Below are positions 50,779 to 60,420 of a stretch of DNA of 64,000 bases, in pieces. Each line of letters opens with the position of its first letter. Position 1 is the first letter of the stretch. Source of the DNA: Trichostrongylus colubriformis (Eukaryota; Nematoda; Chromadorea; Rhabditida; Trichostrongylidae); the NCBI GenBank assembly GCA_963978905.1, contig OZ022258.1, forward strand, positions 55,102,591 to 55,166,590. The letters run 5' to 3'. Both the position numbers and the translations under genes were made by a program. The notes beneath the pieces are model-generated. The model made no database searches and was not told the DNA's origin. It saw only the letters and a program-made list of their open reading frames with translations.

Positions 50779-50974
50779 ATCATCGCCAGCACGGCGATGA
50801 TCCTTCCACCCATGCGTCTGGCGGGGGCGGGGCTTATATTGTACTAGAGATAGCGAGGTTGAGGCGATACCTTTCTACCAACGCGAGCATTCTACTCTTG
50901 TCGTACACAGAACACTGTGACAATAAATATCCTCTCTGCTCTTATTCTATTACACCACTGAACCACCCCCAACA
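50779..50974 (+). repeat. Left 196-bp LTR-like direct repeat
   Basis: The repeat opens with a perfect hairpin (ATCATCGCC/GGCGATGAT). It then has a GC box (GGGGGCGGGG, 50823-50832), a TATA-like TTATATT (50834-50840) and AATAAA (50922-50927), an order that suits U3-R-U5. It also contains two stretches antisense to tRNA-Gly: GCGAGCATTCTAC (50883-50895) and CCACTGAACCACC (50955-50967). Confidence 0.75.
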
Positions 50975-50981
50975 TTTTGGT

Positions 50982-51052
50982 GCATCGGTGGTTCAGTGGT
51001 AGAATGCTCGCCTGCCACGCGGGCGGCCCGGGTTCGATTCCCGGCCGATCAT
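50982..51052 (+). tRNA. tRNA-Gly (GCC)-like sequence with broken acceptor 3' end
   Basis: From the 5' end through the T arm it reads as a canonical tRNA-Gly. The anticodon GCC is at 51014-51016, the A box TGGTTCAGTGG at 50989-50999 and the B box GGTTCGATTCC at 51031-51041. The D, anticodon and T stems are complete. The acceptor 5' strand is GCATCGG, but the 3' strand reads CCGATCA where CCGATGC is needed, so the two outermost pairs are lost where the direct repeat begins. It may be transcribed by Pol III but probably not matured normally. It is better regarded as a tRNA-derived part of the mobile composite than as a host tRNA gene. Confidence 0.7.
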
Positions 51053-51243
51053 CGCCAGCACGGCGATGATCCTTCCACCCATGCGTCTGGCGGGGGCGGG
51101 GCTTATATTGTACTAGAGATAGCGAGGTTGAGGCGATACCTTTCTACCAACGCGAGCATTCTGCTCTTGTCGTACACAGAACACTGTGACAATAAATATC
51201 CTCTCTGCTCTTATTCTATTACACCACTGAACCACCCCCAACA
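51048..51243 (+). repeat. Right 196-bp LTR-like direct repeat
   Basis: Same sequence as 50779-50974 except CATTCTGC for CATTCTAC (around 51162). It abuts the truncated tRNA 3' end, sharing the bases AT at the junction, and ends CCCAACA before the target duplication. Confidence 0.75.
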
Positions 51244-51249
51244 GAAATT

Positions 51250-52674
51250 GTCTTGCAATGAAGCTCGCATTAGAGTAAGTGAGGTGTTACCGCAGATTTG
51301 TTTTGGAAAAAAAGTGATTTTATTATTATTGTATCACTTATGTAGCTTATGGAGCTCTCTAGAAGCTACAAACTGACGGAAACGGGAGGTGATGCCCATC
51401 CCTTGCTTGCACTGATGTGTCGTTTATGCTCTTCATCTTCATCAACAACTAGATCAAGCAAAGGAGGAGCATTGGTTCGAGTGTGCCGCATTTGCTACAT
51501 TGTTTTGACAGCTAATAGGACTGGCTAAAGACTGCTCCCCGGTTCAATAGATGGGATCTCGCTTTAGCAAATGAAACGTTTGCTCTTCATAGTTATCAGC
51601 TTGGATCCAGAATAGTATATTGAGAAAGTGAAAGCTCATTGCACCTGTTACTCTTCCGAACAGTCTTTATGCAATTACCAGGCTGCAGAATCTAATCAAG
51701 AAAGCTTGAATGGGAGTTGCATGCATGGAGCGTCGTGGTGGCTTTATCCACTGTACAGGTGTGTAGACTTATGTCGAATTTTCTCGCGGCAGCGCGCGGC
51801 GAGCGGCTCCGCGGATTTATTCGTACATATGATTGCGTACATTGCAACACTTCCTTTAGAATTTTATGCCCGATATAATTATTCTTTGAGGAATCATTCC
51901 TTAAGGGCACCGGAAGGAGGGCAATTTTGGCTTACGGTATAGGATTACGTTGGCTTGCAGTTACCGCAATGCACGCAGCACACCTTGCCAAGACTTTAAA
52001 AGTGAAAACTCGAAGCGATACGAATGTGATGCGAAACACACCACAGCGTCGCGCTTGTGAATCCGGGTTTTTTCACCGATCATCGCTTCTACCGCGGATG
52101 TTCGTTATAAACTGGTCAATTCTTTGCAACTTCCTTCTTCTTCGAACCCTTTCTGCTTCCTTCAATTAGGATTGATATCATGTGATGCTATCCTTTACTA
52201 TTATGTCTTTTTAGGGCACGAAAGTTATTGTTTTTAGGTAATGGTGAGATGAACAGCTATTTCCTGTAGGGATTCCATGGTACCAGGCACTTGCGTCCTC
52301 AGCGGAATTCCAAACGACCGCGCCAAGTTGTGCTGATGGCGCCGCGAGTGCGCTTCGCAAAGCGAAACATCTACATAAGTCCACACACCCCACTGCACGC
52401 TATGGCCTAAATCTTTGCTAATTGTAGTCATGCGTAGCTGAATTAGCTACTGAGATCTACTGAGTTCATCTAGAAAAAAACTATTCTTGTAAGTGCAACA
52501 TTATGTATGTTGCGAAAGCAGTTCTAGCAAATTACTATTACGTCGAGTATAGGAGCAATACCAATACTTCTTGAGTAATAAAATCTATTTATATTCTGCT
52601 CCTTAAACTTGATTTTTCCAGTTTTACGATCATAATAAAACATATCGCTTTAGAACTAGATCTTGAGAGCGATT
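51250..52674. other. Repeat-bearing non-coding region
   Basis: No supported gene. It contains the dispersed repeat at 51935-52165. It also has a GC-rich block (GTGTAGACTTATGT..GGCAGCGCG near 51760-51815) that recurs in inverted orientation near 52330-52390. Confidence 0.45.
51935..52165 (+). repeat. Dispersed repeat, copy 1
   Basis: Shared with 54455-54860: CGCAATGCACGCA, CACCTTGCCAAGAC, CGAATGTGATGCGAA, GCG(T/C)CGCGCTT, and the end GATGTTCGTTA..TTCTTCGAACCC. There is no coding potential. Confidence 0.65.
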
Positions 52675-52988
52675 TCATGGAATGTCAATGCCCCATAGCG
52701 GTTTAATAGAATGGTAAATGAACTCCTTTCTGGCCACTTCCTTTTGCAAAGCTATTTCTCGGAGCATTTGCACGCAATTCTCACAAAGACTGGCATTTGA
52801 CTGGCTATGGAGAGCTCTGCAGGCGGTCGCATTGCCATAGCGGACGGCAACGGCGATCCGGCGTACTGACTCCGCCTTTGCCGTATCACCCTTCTTCGAC
52901 GGCTGGCCCACACCAGCAGCTCCAAAGCCAGGATGATTTGAACCAGATAGTGGGGACTCCAGATGATGGATTCTCTGTGGTTTCTTTG
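52675..52988 (-). CDS. Candidate terminal coding exon, function unknown
   Basis: On the minus strand a frame is open from just after a stop near 52988 to a TGA at 52675-52677. It is clearly GC-richer than its surroundings. It codes a low-complexity start (GFGAAGVGQPSKKGDTA) and then a charged, probably helical stretch (RRIAVAVRYGNATACRALHS, LCENCVQMLREIALQKEVAR). No family is recognised. A possible acceptor (ACCACAG near 52975) is not preceded by a polypyrimidine tract, and no upstream exon was found. It may be a 3' exon of an unseen gene, a retrocopy fragment, or chance. Confidence 0.25.
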
Positions 52989-54454
52989 CGGATTAATTCG
53001 ATTTTGCATCCTGCCTTACCACTCTCTGAATTTTACCCTTCTGTAGGTCTGCCCTTCGCTTGACCACCATTTATCACTCAACCGCTTTACTAAGTAGATT
53101 GCATCAATAATTACATAAGTATGGTAAACACCCTATGCTCCTGGGTAGAAGATACCTATAAGGTGGTCATGGCCTTATCTCATTGGAAACTATACAATTT
53201 CGCACTAATGTGGTCACCTTCGACTTGATCTGATCAGAAAGTCTGCTTATAAAAAACCTCACTCGATTCGTGGTCGATCCAAGTACACGTAAACCTTCAG
53301 CAACATTTAAGAAGTTTTGCAATAGGTCCCACGAACTTACTGGGTGCATGCTTTGTTTTTCATGACTTTTTGGCAGCGTCATAGATGGAATGGTGAAGCG
53401 AGGCAGTAATACTGTAAAGATTGAATCACTTAACAAATATCCACTACAAGTTTTTCGTCCACTGGGGTTAATGTCACGCCATGTGCGTGTACAAGTATAT
53501 GTGATCTGATCTGGTCAACATCTCTCTCAATCAGCATTATTTCTCAAATACTGCTCTCAGAAAACTTTCTTTCTGGGCTTCTCTCATTTTTATCAATTTC
53601 TGTTCTCAAATTGGAAAGAAGTTCGTATAGTGATACTTTGGATACGTGCCATTGATAGCGTAATCCCGCTTACATCCATAGATGCTAGGCTCATTGTCTC
53701 ATATATGAGTAGAATAAGCTTCTCCAATACCTCAAAATTTGGAGCGATTCAGATTTAGCATATACAGCTTTTGCAAGGTAGCATCATCAGAAATGTAGAT
53801 GCTTGGAAGTTGCTGCAACGCATCCTATGGGAGTGGATGTCCCACGGCTCATCTTGGGCGAACTTGACGCAAATGCCCGATTTCTGCTGGTGGATGCATA
53901 CCATCAGCAAAAAACCTCTCAAAAGTACTAGAATGATTCACTAGAGAGTCATTCAGTTAGCCGCCAGTGAACTACCAAGATTCTTTTTCGAGCTGACCAG
54001 TTGAGCCGTCTGATGTTGACGTCCTTTCTGTAAGTTTTATTCACGGCTTATTATAAAATTTTACCCTGAGGCGACCTCCCCCACCTCCCCTCCCCCCTCC
54101 CTCCGGAATTTGATGTTACTTTCTTGCTCTTGTGTCGTTTGCGCTCAAATATTGACTGTGTTACTTCGAATCTTTTCATTTGATTGTATAAAGGAGAAGA
54201 GACATAGCTCGAGAGGAGTGCAAAAAGTAATGGAAAACATATGGACAATCATGACTGGAAACCGGAAACATAAGCCAAACCACTTGTAAAGTTCTACTGA
54301 GTAAGTAAGAAGGGAGAGACCTAGAGCTACAAGTTGCTACCCAGGAAGCACAGCGGGCCCAGTTGTGCTTTCCAAATATGTGAGCGGTTCCGCTCTTAAT
54401 ATTTTTTTTATGGATTTTAAAAGACACCGAGAGCAGTTTGGTTTACGCTATGGG
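52989..54454. other. Non-coding region, no supported gene
   Basis: ORFs up to 89 codons without domains. No repeat was recognised. Confidence 0.4.
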
Positions 54455-54860
54455 AGGACGGTGGCCGCAATGCACGCACGGTACCTTGCCAAGACGTCGA
54501 AAGTGAATTAATTAGGTTTTAATTGTAACCACACTTTTTTCTTACACTTTCACTTATTCTTCATCTAATTGTTTTACCTGATTGTTGCTGTGTGTCGTTT
54601 CAATGTGATTCCACATCGTTACGAGCGAATGAAACACACTCGACGAGCGAACAAATGACATCTCTACAGGAGACAACTCGGAAAGTCGGTGTGTTGATGC
54701 GAATGTGATGCGAATACATATCAGAGCGCCGCGCTTTTAAATCCAGGTTTTCATAGCGATTATCACTTCTAACTTTGAATGTTCGTTACAAAATGGTTTT
54801 TCTTTGCATCTTCCTCTTTCTTCGGACCCCTTCCGCTTCCATCGAGTTCTTTAATCAAAG
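54455..54860 (+). repeat. Dispersed repeat, copy 2, with insertion
   Basis: Same family as 51935-52165. About 180 extra bases (roughly 54512-54695) lie between CCAAGAC..GTGAA and CGAATGTGATGCGAA, so either this copy carries an insertion or the other a deletion. Confidence 0.6.
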
Positions 54861-55233
54861 ATACCTGTCGCTATTACAGAAGAACAAAGGCATGGGACAT
54901 AAAACGGGTAGTCACTGGAATGAAAACTAGAAAAGAAAGACAACAAAAATTTCAAAAAAGGCGGCTGTTCGGGTGCTTAGCGGAGCTAGACTGATTTTTC
55001 ATCGGAGCAACATGAAACAAGGAAACTGTTCTTCCGATGGGTTAATGAAAAAATATCTCGCTACATTCTTGTCCCGGTGCAGAGCAGACAGTGCTAGAGT
55101 TTATTACAAAATTACAGAATTGCATAAATATTACTGTACTCATTCCACTCAGAAGGCAGGGAGAATAGTGAGTCTGAAATGATGTCTAGGTCACTCACGT
55201 GATTGAATTCCCCACCTCAACTGTGTACATGTA

Positions 55234-55734
55234 CAGTAGCGGTCAAAAATATATGCGGTTTTGGTTTCTAACCATAACTTTGGTCGAAGTTTACATTTCT
55301 TATTCAATTTTTTTTTTGTTTTTTGAAGGCAACTGGTACTCAGTGAAGCAAAGTAGGGTGTAGTGTTGAGATTGGAAAATTTACTCAACTAAAAACTCTA
55401 AAAATACCAAACCTTTTCAAAAATTTAATTGGCCATAAAAAGCTTATAACTCATCGAAACGGGCAGGTGGGCAGAAAATATTACGGAATGAGGCTGGGAC
55501 TTTGTTGCACGCTATTTCAAATCCTAACAGCACTGAGGCACGGAGTTGACCATTTTCAGTGGTTTCAGTTGAGTAATTTTTTCAACCTTCACACTGCATC
55601 CTACTAGGCTGAGATACTTTATTTCATCGAGTAACAGTTGCCTTCAAAACACAAAAAAAATTGAGCGAGATATGCAAACACCGAACAAAGTTATGGTCAA
55701 AATCCCAAACCGCATATATTTTTGACCGCTACTG
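55234..55734. mobile_element. Tc1/mariner-type MITE, 501 bp
   Basis: The ends CAGTAGCGGTCAAAAATATA are inverted and match for more than 25 bp, bordered by TA (55232-55233 and 55735-55736). The arms stay similar, with growing divergence, almost to the centre: CCATAACTTTG, TTTGAAGGCAACTG and ACTCAACT recur in complement. The element is thus an old palindrome. There is no coding capacity. Confidence 0.9.
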
Positions 55735-56061
55735 TATGTTACATCTATGGTTGTTATAATTTCCCATGTATCATCTATATACAGTAAAACCGTGACAAGC
55801 GTGACAGTAAAACCGTAGCTTATACGACGGTCACTTTTCCATACGTAGTATCACTCCTTCTATGGTTTAGAGACCTAAAACGCATCATTCCTAGTTCATA
55901 GTCAGCGGCACAGCCGTGATATTTTATATAATGTACAAATTCCAAATTAGTCTCCGCACAAGTTCATCCTTTTAACGCTGCTTGATATTTCCAGTATCTA
56001 GTAAATTCTTTCATATTGATTGGGATCACTTTGAAAAACTCGTTGTGAAAAATAATTTACT

Positions 56062-56313
56062 TACAAGGGAGGGTCATCAGGTCAGTCCGGCCTTTTGCGA
56101 TGGGATGTATACCACTGTACTCGTCTTGGGACGAGAAACTCAAATCTGCCTTCCAAATTTGCGAAACGATTCTGTGAGCAAAGTTATGAAGGGTAGTCTC
56201 CCGACATGGTCGACTCTCTCTCTCTCTCGCATGTTCGCATGAGTGGACGTGGAATGCTAGCACAGCAAGGTGAGTTGTGGTGTACTGGATACGATGGTTG
56301 TTTCACAGGAGAT
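56062..56313 (+). repeat. Inverted duplication, left arm (252 bp)
   Basis: Begins near AAGGGAGGGTCATCAGGTCA and ends CACAGGAGATGG. The reverse complement is at 56743-56994, with no difference noticed, including an equal-length CT/GA dinucleotide run. The spacer is about 430 bp. No terminal target duplication was recognised. Confidence 0.9.
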
Positions 56314-56742
56314 GGGTCGCAAGTTCGGATCAATTGTGCGACTGATCTTTTGCTTTTTCTCCCTTCAGCTCATATGAACCCAGAAAGTGCGTATTAGTAA
56401 GTATTTGAAAGGTTTACCTCTTCATTCAACATCAAGAGGGGACAAAATTTCACGTTTCCTGATTTATGCAGACTCATTTTAGACTTTCATTTAGAGAGGG
56501 CATGTGGTACGTTATATCCTGTAGACTTGAACAGAGCGTACAGTTGTACAGATAAGTATGTGGTATAAGGTGACGTAACGTTGTCTAGCAGAGAAAAACA
56601 GTAGTTTCTCTCATACTCAATCCCAATGTTCTGCCCAAAGCTAGTGTTGGCGTACTTGTTGAAGGACTTCGGTTCCTGTGAAGTACCACATGTGTTCGTC
56701 AATTACTGGTTTTCAAATATTCTTGTATCTCCTATTCACCAT

Positions 56743-56994
56743 CTCCTGTGAAACAACCATCGTATCCAGTACACCACAACTCACCTTGCTGTGCTAGCAT
56801 TCCACGTCCACTCATGCGAACATGCGAGAGAGAGAGAGAGTCGACCATGTCGGGAGACTACCCTTCATAACTTTGCTCACAGAATCGTTTCGCAAATTTG
56901 GAAGGCAGATTTGAGTTTCTCGTCCCAAGACGAGTACAGTGGTATACATCCCATCGCAAAAGGCCGGACTGACCTGATGACCCTCCCTTGTTAG
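56743..56994 (-). repeat. Inverted duplication, right arm (252 bp)
   Basis: Reverse complement of 56062-56313. The ORFs of 60-100 codons over these arms mirror each other and lack known motifs. Confidence 0.9.
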
Positions 56995-57109
56995 GCTCTT
57001 AGCAGTGAAGATTAAACTACACAGTAATTTCTTCCCAGTTAATTTGCCACTTTTGTAGCACCACGTAAAGCTAGAAATAAGAATGCCAAACGCGGTGCAT
57101 TCTTGGTTC

Positions 57110-57203
57110 TTGATCACAACTACAAGTAAAATCAGATGTTACCAGACCAGGACTTGAAGGTCCTGGTCTGGTAACATCTGATTTTACTTGTAGTTGTGAT
57201 CAA
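57110..57203. repeat. Near-perfect hairpin, about 45-bp arms
   Basis: TGATCACAACTACAAGTAAA on the left is matched by its complement on the right, centred at 57156-57157 with a loop of only a few bases. TGCATTCTT stands directly on both sides (57096-57104 and 57205-57213), a possible 9-bp target duplication. Confidence 0.85.
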
Positions 57204-57213
57204 ATGCATTCTT

Positions 57214-58084
57214 TCCTATATCGAGGTGGATGGCTCGGTGGCAGTATCAAAGGTTTAGATGGCTTTGAATAATAGACGTCTTTAATCGAGATTTTCTGTA
57301 GCATGCAAACATTTAAAATTTCAGTAGCAACACCCCCCCCCCCCTTCCCCGCCGCAATTATTGCTACTACCAATGTCGTCGCTACTATCAATATCAAAGC
57401 TTAACCTCGATTTGTGAGGATTGCTGCATGTCATGTCCGTCAAGTCCAGGTTACTTAACGGATGTGGCAAGCACATAGGCCACATCAATCAAATCCTTTC
57501 GACCAGCAACTCTTTTGACGATTAGCGAGGCAAAGCCGAGAAATACGGCTAAGCTATGCTTGTAAGACATTCATAAAAATTTGTCAGACGTTTTTGAAGG
57601 AAGGAGGGATGGCAGCACAGCATTGTTTGTCAAACTTATTTCCTGGCTTATTCACCGCTTATCACCACTCAATGAGTGCTACTATTCTTTTTTTCTTCTG
57701 CATTGTCCATTTTTCATCGTTTTCAAGGCGTCCATGATTGTCGACTGCTAATCATCTTTCAATTGCATGCCATTCATAGTATTGATGACAAATGATCTGT
57801 ATCTTTCTAAATATTGGCCGATTACGTGCATGTCATGAACGATTTTCTGATGATAGCGCTTAACAAGAATGCTGTCTGAGCACCTTCTACACATCATTAC
57901 TCGCTCTTTCCCTAAGTTTCGATGGATAAGGAGAAATCGCCTTTTGTGGGATCTGTTATCAAAATTGGAGAAGTCTACATGTACAAGGTATCAATTGAAA
58001 AACGGAATAAGCCGAATGAGTTATGTCAAGCTATGGCAATGTCAGAACTCGATAACTGAGCACCAGATTGAACTGATCGTGAAC
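57214..58084. other. Non-coding region, no supported gene
   Basis: Contains a C run of about 13 bases near 57330. No gene or element was recognised. Confidence 0.45.
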
Positions 58085-58200
58085 TGTTACAAGTATGCAC
58101 AGTTATGGGCGAAAGCTTCGACCTCGGACGGGACTCGAACCCGCACTCAATACTTTCCGGGCATATGTGCTAACTCATTACACTATAAAAGTCCAAGGGT
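58085..58200 (-). mobile_element. tRNA-derived SINE fragment (minus strand)
   Basis: The minus strand carries a perfect B box GGTTCGAGTCC (complement of 58131-58141), a weak A-box region TATAGTGTAATGAGTTAG, and body segments matching the SINE at 34597-34742 (complements of GTTACAAGTATGCACAGTTATGG). It cannot form a full tRNA cloverleaf. Confidence 0.6.
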
Positions 58201-58375
58201 GAAGCATTTGCCTATATAGTCCATTTCGGAGTGCCTAATAAGGCGCGGCCTACATACGTGGATGAAAGTGTATCAAATTCTCTCACCCCACCACACATCA
58301 CTCTCGCCACGTACTCTCACTCTCGCCATTCACCCAAGTCCGTAGGCCACGCCCTATCGGACGCTCTTAAATGAG

Positions 58376-58432
58376 CTGTAACTTGTAACAACTTCCGTAT
58401 CGCTGGCCGCAGCGAAAATCAGCAACTATTAA
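58376..58432 (+). repeat. SINE-body fragment in opposite orientation
   Basis: Read on the minus strand, GTTGCTGATTTTCGCTGCGG, AGCGATACGG and AAGTTGTTACAAG match the SINE body found on the plus strand at 34597-34650 (GCTGCTGACTTTCGCCACAG). Confidence 0.5.
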
Positions 58433-58995
58433 GAATTAAGTGATCAATGCCAATCGTGAACTGTAAAATAGCATCGGCTCGACTGAAGCCCTTACGGTGT
58501 GCATCGTCTTTTTCAAAGGCATCCTGTATAAACTCCCACAATGCCCCATTCACAGATAATAATAAAAGATTCAATTGCGAAATACAATGCTCTCGAGAAA
58601 GAAACACTGAAGAACCACCATTAGCAGATGCCAAAATGATCAATCAATCAGAGTGGCTTTTCCCATCAAACCGCTGTGGGTCAAACAAATTGGAAAAAAG
58701 TGAATATTCGTCGATTTTCGTACAGTTCCTTTTACGGGTTCATGTGCACAGATATCCCCCCTTCGTTTTCCTAGGTGAATGTCGACTGCGTGCCGCATTT
58801 GGAACTCGCTACCACTTGCATACCTCTGGTAATCGAATAAACCATTAGTTGGCGATGATCGTACAGTTGCGCGTTATTTTGCTATGTTTTCCTTTGCACT
58901 GCATTATTTCATGTTTACTCTATGCCATGCTTCATGTCAATCATTCGTGCTCCGTTTCCCGTTTCATCAATATCTGGAAAATTGAGTGATCTGTG

Positions 58996-59183
58996 ATGTT
59001 GCTTGGTATTGTAATTGATTTGTCCGGTGAATTCATTCGTCCTATATTTGCTAGAATTTCACATTCCCATTGTTTTGAAATGCGGTATATCGGTTCTCTC
59101 TTCATCATGAACGCACTATCTCTACTTTCCTTATTTTTCGGCTTCAATCACTTTGTTATGGGATTTACGCCAGTATATTACAG
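58996..59183 (+). CDS. Possible 5' exon of the GPCR gene
   Basis: The frame is open from ATG at 58996 (or the internal ATG at 59080) to TACAG at 59183, followed by a weak GTGATC donor. It codes hydrophobic residues (SLFIMNALSLLSLFFGFNHF) and ends GFTPVYY plus two bases. These two bases and the single base at the start of the exon at 60334 complete an Arg codon, so the phase fits the TM1 exon. The link is only phase and order. The hydrophobic content is unusual for an N-terminal extracellular tail, although a signal sequence is possible. Confidence 0.3.
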
Positions 59184-60333
59184 GTGATCTCCAAAAATGG
59201 CGAACTTTTCCCAGGTATGCTTGACGGAACAACAGCAGATGATGTATGGTACCCCGTTGGAGTATAATCTGCAGAGGTAACCCCGTTAAGCTCTCTTGAA
59301 CCCAAGAGGCATTTGGAATTGCTCTCTTCCTTGGGGTGGGAATCCACAAACGTATAAAACTGACTCCGGAAAAAGGCCTTGTTGTGTTTTTTCACCCTTC
59401 TAATGACATTCTATTCTGTGGATAATTATCCCTTTTCATCCAACAAAATTAAGCAGTCGTGGGCTGGACATGCGGCCGGATTTCATTAGCAGTATTGATG
59501 CCACTGTAAGGGTCAATGCACTTAAATTGTGAGGGAAAATATCAGCAAGTGTTACGACTTTTCATTTCCTTGAAAGACGAATCAAATAAATGCGTAACGT
59601 TAAACTAATTCGCAATAACTTTTCAACGTTTTCGACAATTATTTTGATATTTTGCCCTAGCCGTTGGCTTTTTCAGCATAAAGAGGCCGAGTTCGGAGAA
59701 GTTGCTAGGAGTCTGAAATGAGTTTAAAGGTAGAGATAGTAGCAGTTTTTAAAACCTCAAGCAAACATCCGCCATGGCATCACGGGTTGGCCCAAACACA
59801 GTTTTGTTAGTAAGGTTTACATTGTGCGGAACGGACCGTTAAGCCCACGACAGCCTAGAATCTAAACATCAGATTGAGAATACAAATCTCGCTCGTTGAT
59901 AGCCTTTTAGAAACAATGGCTATACGAGGTAAACCCTCATTTCTTGGAATTCGTACGAATTCGCTTTTCCACGATATTCCCTGATGAGGTGCTCGCGCTG
60001 ACTCATAAGTGCGTCGATGGCATAAATCAGTTTATATCTTTTCACAAAGAATCAAGACTCCAGGGGTAGAGAATGTAAACATTTCGTCATAGATCAATAA
60101 AGTACTTTGAAATCGTCCTTTTTTAAGTGAAATATACTGACAAATAGCTTCATACCGCAATCTTATTTTTCCCTTAACAACAACTAATCGTTTGTAGCTG
60201 ATCTTATATTTCCCTTTACTAAAACTATATCATTAAATGAGCTGCATATTAAACACCAAGTGGATCCCAAAAGAACTTTCATGCTTGCTGTAAATTTATT
60301 TTTCATATTCTCTGATTAATTTTTCATGTTTAG
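59184..60333. other. Intergenic or first-intron sequence
   Basis: No coding segment, repeat or RNA gene was recognised. Confidence 0.4.
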
Positions 60334-60420
60334 GTATGTATATCCGGCGATTGCTGTGTTCGGTATATTGGGCAATGGCCTTAATTTGACGGTTCTGCTC
60401 AATCGAAGCATGAGAAGTCG
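60334..60420 (+). CDS. GPCR exon with TM1
   Basis: 87 bp after a TTTAG acceptor, coding YVYPAIAVFGILGN to NRSMRSR. It ends with CG before GTAAGT, and the next exon's T completes the Arg codon. Confidence 0.9.

Larger units (their letters stand above)
50779..51243 (+). mobile_element. LTR-like composite enclosing a tRNA-Gly sequence, 465 bp
   Basis: Two direct repeats of 196 bp (50779-50974 and 51048-51243, one mismatch seen) enclose 73 bp. The whole is bordered by GAAATT on both sides (50773-50778 and 51244-51249), immediately next to the repeat ends, as expected for a single insertion. After the left repeat come TTT and then TGGTGCATCGG, which is complementary to the 3' end (with CCA) of tRNA-Gly(GCC), like an LTR-retroelement primer binding site. 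Instead of a retroelement interior, the rest is tRNA-Gly in sense orientation. The size fits a terminal-repeat retrotransposon in miniature (TRIM). A purine tract before the right repeat and the usual TG start are missing. An alternative reading is a dimeric tRNA-SINE. Confidence 0.7.

Noticed and set aside
50996..51376. 126-codon ORF over the tRNA-Gly region
   Set aside because: It translates tRNA and repeat sequence, not a protein gene.
58419..58643. Possible reverse-transcriptase-like fragment on the minus strand (KGFSRADAI)
   Set aside because: The resemblance is too short, and neighbouring residues do not fit a reverse transcriptase alignment.
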